Notes under the pieces: model-generated | Told to the model about the DNA's origin: nothing | Databases searched by the model: none | The model's input: the letters and a program-made list of their open reading frames with translations, nothing else | Origin: an uncultured Mycoplasmataceae bacterium | GTDB taxonomy: Bacteria > Bacillota_I > Bacilli_A > Mycoplasmatales > Mycoplasmoidaceae | Length of the DNA: 64,000 nt | NCBI GenBank assembly: GCA_900544585.1 | Contig: UQVX01000002.1 | Location: 1 to 64,000, forward strand | Direction of reading: 5' to 3' | Program-made: the position numbers and the translations under genes | In this document: piece after piece, positions 33,838-46,442 of the stretch | Numbering within the stretch: position 1 is the stretch's first letter | How the letters are laid out: every line of letters starts with the position of its first letter

Positions 33838-33864
33838 AATATTTAGTTTTCAAAGAACTATCTC
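33838..33864 (-). other. 23S processing stem, 5' arm
   Basis: Pairs with 30786-30812 over about 27 bases. The ITS between 16S and 23S (33758-34010) contains this arm and part of the 16S stem, and no tRNA gene. Confidence 0.8.
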
Positions 33865-33898
33865 TATTAGGAAACCTAATAGGAGAGTTTGCACTCTC

Positions 33899-33916
33899 AA
33901 AACTTAATAGAATCCG
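33899..33916 (-). other. 16S processing stem, 3' arm
   Basis: AAAACTTAATAGAATCCG here is the exact complement of CGGATTCTATTAAGTTTT at 35529-35546, so the 16S precursor ends pair over 18 bp, again an expected RNase III site. Confidence 0.8.
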
Positions 33917-34010
33917 ACCATAAACCAAAGCGCGAAAATAATGGCCTATGGATTTGTTTTCTGTAAAAGTACACTATTTTGTGTTCTTTAAAGTATGAAT
34001 TATACTCCGA

Positions 34011-35524
<1,514 letters not shown>

Positions 35525-35528
35525 TTGA

Positions 35529-35546
35529 CGGATTCTATTAAGTTTT
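35529..35546 (-). other. 16S processing stem, 5' arm
   Basis: CGGATTCTATTAAGTTTT pairs with 33899-33916. Upstream on the minus strand, about 35600-35620, TGTTATATTTAA could be an rRNA -10 region, but a clear -35 is not visible. Confidence 0.75.
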
Positions 35547-35688
35547 CAAAGAACAAACTGTGTTAATTTTAGCTATTATTTTCAATTTCTAAAAATAAAC
35601 ACATGATTAAATATAACATAAAAATAAAAAATTGATATTTTTTTTAAAAATTTTGTTTTTTATCAAATAATTATTGAAATTATTCAAT

Positions 35689-36993
35689 TATTTCCCCAAA
35701 TACTTGGTCAAAAATAACCTTTTTAACCCTCACTTTCTTTAATTGATTGTTATAGTTCATATTACTTTGCACATTAACAATAAAATATTGGCCACTATAA
35801 CCACTATTAATTTGATGTTCATATTTTTCAAATAATACTCAAACATCTTTATCAATAAACTTTTTGATAAATTGATTTGTTAGTTGTTCACTAATTTTTA
35901 ACATTTCATTTACTCTTACAGTTTTATTTGCATCATGAACTTGATGTAATTTTGCAGCAGGAGTAAATTTACGTGGCGAATAAGGGAAAACATGCAGTTT
36001 TAAAAAACCAACTTGTTTTACAAATTCAATTGAATCCTGGTGATCAAGGTCAGTTTCAGTCGGAAATCCACAAATATAATCAGTGGAAATAGCTGTTTTT
36101 GGATTTAAACTATAAATTTTTTGCACTAATGTTAAAAATTCATTAGTAGTGTACTTACGATTCATTGCTTGTAAAACTGAATCGCTACCTGATTGCAAGC
36201 AAATGTGTCAATGAGGGGCAAATCGAGATGGGTTCGTAGCAATTAATTTAATAATGTCATCATTAATTTGAAATGGTTCTAGTGATGAAATTCGTACTCT
36301 GAAATCTCCAGCTAAATTATTAATAGCTAACAATAAATCGTAAAAATTTTTAGTTTCATAGTTGTATCCAGCGGTATTTACTCCTGTTAAAACAATTTCT
36401 TTATAACCATTACTAACTAAAGTTGTTATCTCATTAATTAAAAAAGTAAAATTTTTACTTCTTTGTCTTCCCCTTGTAAAAGGAATGATGCAATAACTAC
36501 ACATGTAATTACAACCATCTTGAATTTTTACAAAGGCCCTTGTTTTATCCTTATAAACTTCAACTTGGTTGTTTTCAAATTCTTTTTCTAATAATAAATT
36601 GTCAATTTTAACAACCTGTTTATGGTTATTAAAATATTCATTAATTAGTTCAATAACATTATTTTTATATTTATTACCAATTAAAATATCAATACCAAAA
36701 TCTTTTTTTAAATCATTACTAGCAACTTGACTATAACAACCACAAACCAATACAATACTATCAGGATTAGTTTTATTAACCCGATTAATAAAATTTCTCG
36801 ATTTTGCATCAGCAGTGTTTGTGACACTACAAGTGTTAATAATAGTGATATCACTTGGTTCACCAAATGGCACTTTAATTAAACCATATGATAACAAATC
36901 ATTTTGAATGATATTTGATTCATAACTATTAACTTTGCAGCCAAGAGTCATGATGCTAAATGTTTTTAAATCATTGAAACAATACTTCTTCAT
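35689..36993 (-). CDS. mtaB: tRNA t6A37 methylthiotransferase MtaB
   Basis: Radical-SAM methylthiotransferase converting t6A37 to ms2t6A37 in tRNAs. 434 aa. The N-terminal UPF0004 domain holds three cluster Cys: TLGCKVNSYES, INTCSVTN, VCGCYSQ; the SAM cluster motif is CNYMCSYCIIPFTRGRQRS. LGCKVNxYE is characteristic of MtaB rather than MiaB. The C-terminal part (VWVLFEKYEHQIN...) is TRAM-like. ATG 36993 is chosen by family fit; GTG and TTG lie just upstream. It follows a membrane-protein gene by 8 bases and heads a block transcribed toward the rRNA. Confidence 0.92.
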
Positions 36994-37001
36994 CACCAAA
37001 A

Positions 37002-37532
37002 CTATTTACTCTTTGTTAAACTATATGAAATTCTTAAATTAGTTCAGGTTAAGCATAGTGTGCTTGCTAGAAAACTCAAAATAAGTAAACTAGCATAAGT
37101 GGCAATATATGCAAGTAATCTGATGTAGTTTAGTTGATTAATTTCAGCGTCCATGCCATTAATAGGAATTAACCAAAGACAAAAAAATGCAATAGTAAAG
37201 AAAAGTAAACTCAACAAATTTACACCAATTGTAATTAAAACTCATTTAAAGTTAACAAGGCTTAAATTATTGTTGGTTTTAATTTTTAAATCTCTAATCC
37301 ACAATCAACCAAATAAAATAATTAGACCTAAAACAATAACTAGAATGGGAATGGCACTACCTAAATTAGCTTGTTTATTAATGCCAGCATCCAGAAATTT
37401 GCCCGCTGCATGGTTATATGCATCAACATAAATAACCATTGGTACTAGCAAAACACATGATGATAAGAAAATCATTAAGACATTAAAATATGACATAAAT
37501 TTAAAATCTTTGGTAATGTTTTTAATGTGCAT
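37002..37532 (-). CDS. Multi-pass membrane protein, 176 aa
   Basis: Family not recognised. Four hydrophobic segments are visible: FNVLMIFLSSCVLLVPMVIY, IPILVIVLGLIILFGWL, WVLITIGVNLLSLLFFTIAF and LLAYIATYASLLILSFLA. The ATG at 37532 directly abuts the rsmE stop (37533), and mtaB follows after 8 bases, so it is in the same operon. TGA is read as Trp. Its role cannot be read from sequence. Confidence 0.7.
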
Positions 37533-38267
37533 TTACCGAACCTCCTTAGTTAATAAATTATCAATAATAACTGCTAAACAATATAAGGCTGCAGTTTCAC
37601 TTCTTAAAATTGTTTTGGACAAACTAACAATTCTAGCTTGAGGTAAGGATTTTAATTTTGTAATTTCTTCTTCACTAAAACCGCCTTCAGGACCAATAAC
37701 TACTCCTATTTTAGTTAATTGTTGGTAATTAAAGTTAATGGTTTGTAAACAATTACCTAAAATTTCACCTTGTTTATCTTCATAGGGCACAATGACATAG
37801 TCTAAATTAGAAATATTATTAAGTAGTGTATTGAAATCAATTGGCTCAAAAAAATTACAAAGTTTTGATCTTCCTGATTGTTTAGCTGCACCATAAGCAA
37901 TATTGTTCATGCGATCCAGTTTTGGAATAATATGATGTTGACTTCTACTAAATATTGTGGGATAAAAATTGTTTAATTGCAATTCTGATGATTTGGCGAC
38001 AATTCATTCAAAATGTTTAGGTTTAATAATCGCTTGAAACAAATTTAATTCAATTGTCTTAAATTCGTTATCAATTTCAATCGGTGCAACAATTGTCGCT
38101 GCAATCGGATTTAATTGGCAAATTTTACATAAATATTTTTTATCTTCATAAACACAAACGATGTTTTCACCAAGTTTTACTTTTAAAACATGTTTGAGAT
38201 GATGCAAGTCATCATCAAAAAAATAAAATTGGTTGTGTTTAGATGTTTTTATAAAAAAATGTCTCAT
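37533..38267 (-). CDS. rsmE: 16S rRNA m3U1498 methyltransferase RsmE
   Basis: SPOUT-fold methyltransferase acting on U1498 of 16S rRNA. 244 aa. Motifs: N-terminal PUA-like region with HHLKHVLKVKLGE, AAKQSGRSKLCNF, and the SAM-knot signatures VVIGPEGGFSEEE and LSKTILRSETAAL. One TGA Trp codon joins the halves. The start ATG at 38267 is five bases after the nusB stop. Confidence 0.94.
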
Positions 38268-38272
38268 TTTAT

Positions 38273-38671
38273 TTACAAAACTTTATCTAAAATAGCATTG
38301 ATGTATTCATAGCTATTAGAGTCAGAATATTTTTTAGAAGTAATAACTGCTTGATCAATCACAATTGATTTATCATTTTTTAAAACTTGATACTCACTAT
38401 ATGCTTCAATTAATATTGCTTGATCAACAACATTTAGGCGGTCAAATGTCCAAGATGATGCTAAATTTTGGGTAAGAGTATTGATGATAGTAGTTTTATG
38501 TTCTAAAAAATATTCTAAAACTTTCATTCAATCTGCATCAGTTGCTCCTAATGTTTCAAAAAAATTTTGTTTTGCAACTGCAACTGGTTCTTCTTTCATT
38601 AATTGGCTATAAATATACTTAAAGACAATAACTCGTTTTTCTCATTGAGCTAATGTATTGCTATTGTCCAT
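38273..38671 (-). CDS. nusB: Transcription antitermination factor NusB
   Basis: All-helical protein of 132 aa binding boxA RNA with S10. The C-terminal part NVVDQAILIEAYSEYQVLK and IDQAVITSKKYSDSNSYEYI is diagnostic (family: ERAILRLAxYEL...INEAVELAKxFx...FVNGVL). The start MDNSNTLAQWEKR at 38671 overlaps the Asp23-like gene by 11 bases, the same gene order as yqhY-nusB in Bacillus. Confidence 0.88.
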
Positions 38672-38963
38672 ATTCAACTCCAACTTGAATACCTGCAATT
38701 CTTAATCCTAAGTTACTCTTTAGAAAAATTTCAATAATTTCTGCAATTAAATCTAGTTTTTCTAAAAGAAAATCTAATGGTGATTTAGCATTAATAATAA
38801 CTTGTACAATAAGAAAAAAATCACTAGTCTCAATTACATTTAAACTAGAAAATTCAATTTCAAAACTTAAAAATGATTGCAAATATTTTCTAACTAAAGC
38901 AAGAATATCTTCATCAGAAATATAGACATTCCCATAGTTATTTGTACTAATTAATCTCATCAT
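38661..38963 (-). CDS. Asp23/YqhY-like small protein, 100 aa
   Basis: Short protein with alpha/beta pattern NVYISDEDILALVRKYL then an alternating C-terminal strand-helix-strand. Position immediately upstream of nusB, and overlap with it, match the Asp23-family gene yqhY of Firmicutes, which has been linked to acetyl-CoA carboxylase control. Sequence similarity by eye is modest, so the family call relies partly on context. ATG 38963 or the adjacent 38960 could be the start. Confidence 0.5.
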   Translation of the reverse strand: MMRLISTNNYGNVYISDEDILALVRKYLQSFLSFEIEFSSLNVIETSDFFLIVQVIINAKSPLDFLLEKLDLIAEIIEIFLKSNLGLRIAGIQVGVEYGQ

Positions 38964-38983
38964 AATGCATTCAAATAATTAAA

Positions 38984-39550
38984 TTATTTTGCTCTACCAA
39001 CATATTGACCATCACTAGTTCTTATCAAAACTGTTTCGCCAGTTTTGATAAACTGAGGAACTAAAATTTCTCATCCTGTTACCAGTCATGCTTTCTTTGT
39101 AACATTTTGTACAGTATTACCTTGCACAGCTTCTTCAGCTTCTTGAATTTCAATTGCTACTTGATCAGGTAAAGATGCACCTAAAATTTCATTACCATAA
39201 CGCATAATAGTCACTTCAGTGCCATCAGTAATAAAATTCTTTTCTCATTCTAGTCTTTCTTTAGGGATTTCAATTTGCTCAAATGTGTCATTATTCATAA
39301 ACACAAAATTTGCACCATCATCATAACTAAACACCATTTTACTAGTATCAATTGGGGCTTGCTCTAATTTTTCACCAGTTAAAACTTCAGTTGTAATTGA
39401 ACCTGTTCTTAAATTTTTAACTTTGCACTTTACAATACCTTCACGCATTGCAGTTTTATTAAAAGAATTTTCAATTACTTGATAAATATTACCTTTATAT
39501 AAAAATGTGTGCCCTGGTCTTAATTCTTTTGCTTGAAAAATTGTTGCCAT
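38984..39550 (-). CDS. efp: Elongation factor P
   Basis: Translation factor that relieves stalling at polyproline. 188 aa with the three beta-barrel domains: AKELRPGHTFLYKGNIYQVI, TGEKLEQAPIDTSKMVF, FVFMNNDTFEQIEIPKERLE, and the C-terminal TRTSDGQYVGRAK-like end. The domain I loop that normally carries the modified Lys or Arg (PGKG-type) reads NSFNKTAMREG. The Pro-rich protein at 13.9 kb would be a natural client. ATG 39550 has AAGGAAAT upstream. Confidence 0.93.
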
Positions 39551-39643
39551 TATTATTTCCTTCAAAATTAAATACCTTTTAATTTTAACTATTAATATTA
39601 GTTTAAAGTTAGAAAAAAAGATTTTTTTACATTATTTACTAGT

Positions 39644-40144
39644 ATGAAGATAACTAAAAATAAAGGAATGTATTTAGAGTCAGTACTAAAGAATAGTATT
39701 GAGTATTATGAAATGCACAAAATTGCATTAATAAGAAAGCAAACTGTTCCAATTAAAATTACCAAAGTAACACATAAAGAAGTGGTAGGAACACTTACTA
39801 ATAAATGTGATGTGGATTATTATGGAATTTATGAAGGAAGGTTTGTAGCTATTGAAGCAAAACAAACTAAAGAAATCTTTTTTGACAAAAGTAACATTTT
39901 AGAACATCAAATGCAATTTTTGAAACAAATTAAAGATTTTAAAGGCTTAGCTTACTTAATTATTTATTTTCAAAGTAATCAACATTTTTATTTAATTGAT
40001 TATGAAATTTTTGAAAAAAAGATTTTATCAAAGAAAAAATCTAATCGAATCAAGGAAACATGATTTCAAGATAATTGTCATTATCTTGATTTAATTTATC
40101 CTGGTCGATTAGATTTTATAAAATTCATCAAACACAAAAAATAA
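39644..40144 (+). CDS. recU: Holliday junction resolvase RecU
   Basis: PD-(D/E)XK nuclease cutting four-way junctions made during recombination, working with RuvAB (encoded at 46.4-47.9 kb). 166 aa. Motifs: NKGMYLESVLKNSIEYY, KCDVDYYGIYEGRFVAIEAK containing the Asp-(Glu)-x-Lys core, and ILEHQMQFLKQIKDFKG. One TGA Trp. Divergent from efp with about 90 bases between, probably holding promoters for both. Confidence 0.92.
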
Positions 40145-40148
40145 ATGT

Positions 40149-40460
40149 TTACAATTTTACATTCTTATTAATGTGTTCTTTAACACCTTTACTAAAAGAG
40201 AATTTTGGGGCAATTTTAGCTGGAATAATTACTTTTTGACCTGAACTTGGATTGATTCCAGTTCTTTCTTTTGTTTGTTTAATTTTAATCTTACCAATTG
40301 GTCCAACTGTAGTTTCTAAATTTTCTGTTAAATTTAATAATAAAACATTTTCATACAAGGTGATAATGTTTTTAACAGTGGTTTTGTCAACGTCTGCTTT
40401 AATAGCTATTTTGCTAATAATTTCATTTCTTGTCATTGGTTTTTTTGTTGTATCACTCAT
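40149..40460 (-). CDS. hup: HU-family DNA-binding protein
   Basis: Nucleoid protein, 103 aa with an N-terminal extension before MTRNEIISKIAIKADVDK. The DNA-binding arm motif RTGINPSSGQKVIIPAKIAP is intact, followed by FSFSKGVKEHI. The ATG overlaps the deoD stop by one base. It ends 4 bases from the recU stop, convergent. Confidence 0.93.
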   Translation of the reverse strand: MSDTTKKPMTRNEIISKIAIKADVDKTTVKNIITLYENVLLLNLTENLETTVGPIGKIKIKQTKERTGINPSSGQKVIIPAKIAPKFSFSKGVKEHINKNVKL

Positions 40461-41179
40461 TATTTTTGTCCTCTTAACTCATATGCACTATTTAATGCTA
40501 ATAATACCATTTTTTTAAACGTTGTTTGTCTAGAATTTGCATCTAATGATTCACCAGTTACTAATGAATCACTACAAGTTAAAATTGTTGCTGCTTGCTT
40601 ATTTAACAATTTTGCATTAGCAAACAATGCAAATGCTTCCATTTCTACACAAATTGCTTTCGTTTGATTTACTAACTCTTGAAGTGGGATATTGCGATAA
40701 AAAACATCAGAACTATGGCAGCGACCAAACTTTAAATTTATTCCTTCTTGTTTAGCCACATTTAAAATAGTTTCATTCACTTCTTTTGTTGGTTGCAAAA
40801 CATGAGAATTTGTTTCAATATTTAAAAGATCAGCATATGTTGATTCACTATAGGCTTCGCTAACCAAAACAACATCATTAACAAGTAATTCATTAGAATA
40901 ACTACCTGTTGAGCCAATTCGAATGATAGTGTCAACATCATAGAATTTGAACAATTCATAACTATAAATCCCAATTGAAGGAATCCCCATTCCATGGGCC
41001 ATAATGGATATAGTCATATTTTTGTATTGCCCAGTATAGCAATACATGCCTCTAACTTGATTAACTAAGACTGGATTAGTTAGAAAATTTTCAGCAATCC
41101 ATTTTGCTCTCAATGGGTCACCTGGCATTAAGACAATTTTAGCAATTTCACCATATTTTGCACTATTGTGAGGTGTCAT
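40460..41179 (-). CDS. deoD: Purine nucleoside phosphorylase DeoD
   Basis: Phosphorolysis of purine (deoxy)nucleosides, part of nucleotide salvage on which mollicutes depend. 239 aa, the hexameric DeoD type: MTPHNSAKYGEIAKIVLMPG, HGMGIPSIGIYSYEL, RIGSTGSY, and CVEMEAFALFANA. Ends TA-ATG with the HU gene. Located 9 bases after pgk, same strand. Confidence 0.95.
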   Translation of the reverse strand: MTPHNSAKYGEIAKIVLMPGDPLRAKWIAENFLTNPVLVNQVRGMYCYTGQYKNMTISIMAHGMGIPSIGIYSYELFKFYDVDTIIRIGSTGSYSNELLVNDVVLVSEAYSESTYADLLNIETNSHVLQPTKEVNETILNVAKQEGINLKFGRCHSSDVFYRNIPLQELVNQTKAICVEMEAFALFANAKLLNKQAATILTCSDSLVTGESLDANSRQTTFKKMVLLALNSAYELRGQK

Positions 41180-41188
41180 AAACTTACC

Positions 41189-42439
41189 TTAAACAAAAAA
41201 TCTTGTTTTAATTGAAGCAATTCCTTCTAATTCTGAGCCTTCAATTAATTTTAGTGATGCACCACCACCAGTTGAAATAAATGAGAATGATGATTCTTTT
41301 TTTAATTTTTCTGCAGCTGCTGCTGAGTCGCCTCCACCAATAACAGTGAAAGCACCTGCTTTAGTACGCTTAGCAATTGCTTCACAAATTTCATTTGTGC
41401 CTTTAGCATAATTTTTGAATTCAGTTACACCCATTGGACCATTTCACAACACAGTGTTAGCATTAGCAATAACTTTTTTAAATTCAGCAATTGATTTTTC
41501 ACCAATATCTAGACCCATGTATTTTCCTAAACCTTGTTCTTGAGTTTTATAAACTGGCTTAGTATCACTAAAACTTGGTGAACACATGAAATCACAAGAA
41601 ATACAAATTTTATCTTTGTAGTTCATCATTAATTCTTTAGCAGTTGGAATCATTGATTTTTCGATCATTGATTTTCCAACATCAAAACCTTGAGCTGCAA
41701 CAAATGTATATGCCATTCCACCTGAAATGATAACTTTATCAGCTTTTTGAATAACTGCGTTAACTGCTTTTAATTTATCACTAATCTTTGCACCACCAAA
41801 AATGACAACAAATGGTTTTTGTGCAGTTTTAACAACTGATGACAATGTTTTCAGTTCTTCTTTCATTAAAAAACCAATGGCATTTTTTCTGTTATATTTG
41901 CCAATTCCATATGTTGATGCATGTTTTCTATGCGCAGCACCAAAAGCATCATTCACAAAAACATCACATAGATTTGCTCAATATTTTGCAAGTTGTACAT
42001 CACAACCTGATTCCAAATTAATTAGCTCACCACTACTTGGGTCAACATCATTAAAACGAGTGTTTTCTAAAACAATGATGTCTTTGGGTTGCATTGTTTT
42101 AATTTGTTCTTCAACTTTCATTCCTTTATTTTCAGCAATAAAAGTGAATTTATGTGGATTAAATTGTTTAACTTTTTCGCCTAATGCTTTAGCAACAATC
42201 CGAAGACTAAATTTACCTGATTTTAAATCATCTTTAGTTTTAGGACGACCAAAGTGTGAAAGAATAACAATTTTTGCATCTTGTTCTAATAAGTATTGAA
42301 TTGTTGGTAATGTTGCATTAATTCTTTTAAATGAAGTAATTTTTGTTTTGTCTACTGGGACATTTAAATCTAAACGTAAAAAAACAACTTTATTTCTTAC
42401 TTTTAACTTGTCAACTGTCATCAATTTATGATAGTTCAT
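41189..42439 (-). CDS. pgk: Phosphoglycerate kinase
   Basis: Glycolytic ATP-forming kinase, 416 aa, with two TGA Trp codons. Motifs: VVFLRLDLNVPVDKTKITSF, ILSHFGRPK, FGGAKISDKLKAV, VIGGGDSAAAAEKL, and STGGGASLKLIEG. ATG 42439 follows AAGGAAATTAAAC. Mollicutes rely on glycolysis for ATP, so this is core metabolism. Confidence 0.97.
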
Positions 42440-42513
42440 GTTTAATTTCCTTAAATTTTAGATATTTCAACAAAAAATAATTATATTAAAAACTTTTTTT
42501 AAATTGATAATCT

Positions 42514-43317
42514 TTACACCAATTTTCCATCATTATGACTTAATACTCTTAAGTCTTCATCTTGGATCTGATTGTCCAAATTTTTAAATCACAAATCAAA
42601 TCCTTTTCCATTTAACAAACTAATAAAAAAATTATTATATGCAGCCTCAGTTTTAGGATTGTCGTAAATTTGTTGTTTTAAAAAATGTTTCATACTATCT
42701 CGTTGTGTAAAACCTTCCATTGGGCAACCACAAGGAACGACTGGAATATTCATTTTGTTTGTAGATTTTTTAATATCTTTTTCTCGAGCTAATATTAATG
42801 GTCTAATAAAAGTAATATTAGATCTATCTAAATATATAATAGGTTTGAAGGTAGCAATGCGACCTTCATTAATCATGTTCATAAATAATGTTTCAATTGC
42901 ATCATCAGCATGATGTCCCATTGCTACTTTATTACAATTGTATTTTTTTGCACATTCAATTAAAATTGCTTTTTTCATTTTAGAGCATAATGAACATTGA
43001 ATTTTATCTTTTTTCATGTTTGCTTTTAATATTTCACCCATTTTAGTTGGTTCAATAATAAATTGCACACCTTGTTTATTTCAAAATTCAATAATAGGCT
43101 CATAATCAATGGCACAAAGATTCATTTTTAAATGAATGCCTATTATCTCTATGTTTCATCCCAAATCTTCTTGTAATCTTTTTCTATATAAAGACAAAGC
43201 ATACAACAAAGCCATTGAATCTTTTCCACCGCTAACGCCAACTGCAATTTTGTCATTGTTAGCAATCATTTTAAAGATTTTATTGGCTTGAATAATATTT
43301 CCCAAGATTGTTCGCAT
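42514..43317 (-). CDS. TtcA/TilS-like PP-loop tRNA-thiolation ATPase
   Basis: N-type ATP pyrophosphatase, 267 aa. GVSGGKDSMALLYAL is the PP-loop, IQCSLCSKMKK gives a CxxC, and MGHHADDAIETLFMNM is the second family motif. This layout fits TtcA-type tRNA 2-thiolation enzymes better than TilS. In a genome using SUF, an Fe-S-dependent TtcA-like enzyme is plausible. ATG 43317; TGA read as Trp several times; it starts 8 bases after the DUF368 gene. Confidence 0.82.
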
Positions 43318-43325
43318 AACTTAAA

Positions 43326-44618
43326 TTATTCAGTTCACATTCAACTTAAACTTAAAGAATGTTTATGACCATACCATCACATTCCTAAAGCACCACCAAC
43401 TGTAATTACAAACAATGCAGCAATGCAAATAGCTAACAATATAGAGTTATTTTGCATAGCATCATAATCATATGATGATAAAGCAATAAAAATACTAATA
43501 AAGAGTGAGCATGCAGCTGCAAAGCTAATATTTTTAAACAAATTATCACGTTTGTTAATTAAATATCTTGCAATAAAACAAGAAGCAATAAATCCACAAA
43601 TTAAACCAATAAAACTAATAACAATGGTTGTCCATGCTCAGTTACTACTAATTGCAATGCTAGGATCAGGACTATATCCTGCAAATGCATAACGTGTAGC
43701 TGTATTCAAATATGAATTTGCACCAACAATTGATAACATATAGCTACCACTTAGTCCTGGAATAAACATTGTTAATCCACATAAGAAACCACCTGCTAAA
43801 ATTTGTAAAGCATAAGATGTTTCAATTGTTGCATCAGGACCAATGTTATTAGTAATATTTACATTATTTATACCCACAATATCAACATATTGTGAATAAT
43901 TAATATGACCTAATGGATAACCTTGGTTTCAAGCAAACCTAGGAATAAATGCTAAACCAATAAGTAATAGTGCAATAAAAACGACAATGATTAAACTTCA
44001 TAGTTTACTTTGGTCATCTTTAAAACTGTTTTTGTTAATTAAATTATTTGGACGATATTTTGGCAAAAAGAGTAGTAAACCAATTCCCACAATATTAATA
44101 CCAATAAAACAAAAAATTAGAATTAATTCGTATCCTGCATTAAATAAAGCTGCATCAATTGCATACAAAACAATGCATACAACTAAAAATGTTATTAACA
44201 CAGGTAGTAGCCACAATAATTTTCAACAAAAATCCAAAAAACTTTTGGGGGCGAATAAATCACAACAACGATTAACAATATTTTCAAATGATGAATGGTG
44301 ACAAGCATATAAGCTTGTTGATGAGCCATATACAATTGAATTACTACCTAATAGGCTTCCACCAATACAACGTTGAAGAATTTGCTTATAATCTTTTGCT
44401 TCTTTAATTACATCTTGATCAACAACTTGGTTTTGTCATTTTTGTTTAAAACTCAATTTCTTTGATTGATTATCATCATGACTTTTGTCACTAAGATTTA
44501 AATCAACATCTTTTCTTTTATCTGGATTTAATTTTTGTTTTAAATCAGATTGAACTTGAGATGCAAAAAGTGATTGACCTTGGCTAGAATTCTTATTCTT
44601 TACTTTTTTAGACATCAA
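43326..44618 (-). CDS. DUF368-family membrane protein with N-terminal extension
   Basis: 430 aa. The C-terminal part has about nine hydrophobic segments and the DUF368 hallmark GGFLCGLTMFIPGLSGSYML. DUF368 (PopT) proteins have been described as polyprenyl-phosphate carrier flippases; in a wall-less cell the lipid substrate is unclear. Residues 1 to about 75 are a charged Lys/Asp/Gln-rich cytosolic extension (MMSKKVKNKNSSQGQSLF...), unusual for the family. TGA read as Trp repeatedly. Confidence 0.8.
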
Positions 44619-44673
44619 AAACCTTTATTAAAATATATTAATATCTTTTAGTAATAATTATATTTAAATAACC

Positions 44674-45414
44674 ATGCAAAGCAAACAAAGAATTGATTTA
44701 TATTTATTAGAAAATAATTACTGTCAAACAAGAAGTCAAGCCCAACAAATGATTGATTTTGGATTAGTAAAAATAAATCAACAAGTTGTTAATAAAAGTA
44801 ATTATTTAATAAAAACTACTGATAGTTTAGAGGTTAAACCATTAAAGTATGTTTCACGTGCGGGAATAAAATTGGCTGCTGCATTAAATGAATTTAAGGT
44901 TGATGTGAATGATAAAGTTATTTTAGACATTGGAGCATCAACAGGGGGATTTACAGATTGTTGTTTACAAGCAGGAGCAAAACTTGTATATGCATTAGAT
45001 GTTGGAACTAACCAACTTGCTGAAAAATTAAAATTTAATCCTAAAGTAATAAATTTAGAACAAGTAAATTTGAAAGATTTACCTAATATTAAATTCAATG
45101 ACATAATTAACATCATTGTTTGTGATGTCAGTTTTATAAGTTTAAAACATGTCTTTGCAAACTTAAAAAATTTACAAAATGATGAGTTGATTATGGTGTT
45201 TTTAATTAAGCCGCAATTTGAATTAGACCAAAAAATTATTAATCAAACCAAAGGAATAATTAAAAATCCCAAACACCACCAATTAGCAATTGACAAAGTT
45301 AAAGAATATGCAATTCAAAATAATTTTGAACTAAAGCAAATTATCAATTCACCAATTTTGGGCAAAAAAGGTGAAAACCAAGAGTTTATAGGATATTTTC
45401 AATGCAAAAAATAA
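44674..45414 (+). CDS. tlyA: TlyA-family rRNA 2'-O-methyltransferase
   Basis: 246 aa. An S4 RNA-binding domain at residues about 4-60 (RIDLYLLENNYCQTRSQAQQ) followed by a Rossmann methyltransferase with DIGASTGGFTDCCLQAGA and VCDVSFISLKHV. Formerly called hemolysin A; known members methylate 16S/23S rRNA ribose. Overlaps dinB by 13 bases. Confidence 0.93.
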   Translation: MQSKQRIDLYLLENNYCQTRSQAQQMIDFGLVKINQQVVNKSNYLIKTTDSLEVKPLKYVSRAGIKLAAALNEFKVDVNDKVILDIGASTGGFTDCCLQAGAKLVYALDVGTNQLAEKLKFNPKVINLEQVNLKDLPNIKFNDIINIIVCDVSFISLKHVFANLKNLQNDELIMVFLIKPQFELDQKIINQTKGIIKNPKHHQLAIDKVKEYAIQNNFELKQIINSPILGKKGENQEFIGYFQCKK

Positions 45415-46442
45415 TTTTTCATATTGATGTCAATGCCTTTTTTACATCAGTAGAAGAAATATATAATCCTGTGCTTAAAACTAAACCAATTGGGATTTGC
45501 AATAATAATTCGAAAGCTGTTTTGTGTACATGTAATTATGTAGCACGTCAGTATGGGGTCACTGCGGCTATGAATGCATCAAAGGCAAAAAAATTATGTC
45601 CACAGATTATTTTTATTAAGCCTAAAATGCATTTATATGAAAAGATATCACAACATTTTATGGATTTAATTAGAACGAAATATACAACTGAAGTTGAAAT
45701 TGCTTCAATTGATGAATGTTATGTTGATGTCAGTGAAATTATAGATAAATATCACAATAATCCCATAATTTTGGCAACCCAAATGCAAAATTTACTTCTA
45801 AATAAATTAAATTTACCAGTTTCTATTGGAATTTCTAATAGTAAATATTTTGCCAAGATTGCAAGTGATTTTAAAAAACCATTAGGTATTTATACACTGT
45901 ATAAATCAGAAATTAAAGAAAAATTCTGAAATTTACCAATTGAAAATTTTTACGGAATTGGTAACAAAAAAATTCATGTTTTGCACGAATTAGGAATTCA
46001 CACAATTTTAGAATTCAAGAATTATGTTGATCAAGACAAATTAAAACTGGTCTTTCATAATCAATATTTTAAAATTATGGACATTATTAATGGGAACATT
46101 AATGATGATATAGTTATTAGTAAACAAGCTATAAAAACGCTTTCAAAAGCTAACACCTTTTTGAAAGCAGAAGTTGATTTGGAAAGAATTTTTTATGAAC
46201 TAGAAAAAGTTGTTAAAAAATTAACAATAGAGTTGGAAAAAAATTTTCTCCTTGGTAAGTGTTTAACTTTAATGATCAAAACTAATAATCAAAAAACCAT
46301 TTCTAAATCTAAAACATTCACTAATAATATTGATCATAAAAATTTGTTTAATTTAGCAAAGAATTTATTCATTGAAATTTGAGATGAACAAGTTGAAATT
46401 AAATACTTATCACTAGGAATTAGCAAGTTACAACATGCTTAG
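45402..46442 (+). CDS. dinB: DNA polymerase IV
   Basis: Y-family translesion polymerase, 346 aa with two TGA Trp codons. IIFHIDVNAFFTSVEE has the first catalytic Asp, ASIDECYVDVSE the catalytic Asp-Glu (SIDExxxD), and SIGISNSKYFAKIASDFKKP the finger/helix-hairpin region. Ends TAG at 46440, overlapping the 3' end of the convergent ruvB by 15 bases. Confidence 0.93.

Noticed and set aside
33758..34010. tRNA genes in the 16S-23S spacer
   Set aside because: No tRNA-like sequence; the spacer holds only processing-stem arms.
46428..46442. Overlap of dinB and ruvB as a sign of misannotation
   Set aside because: Both C-termini fit their families; short convergent overlaps also occur at 55064-55067 and 56377-56396 in this compact genome.
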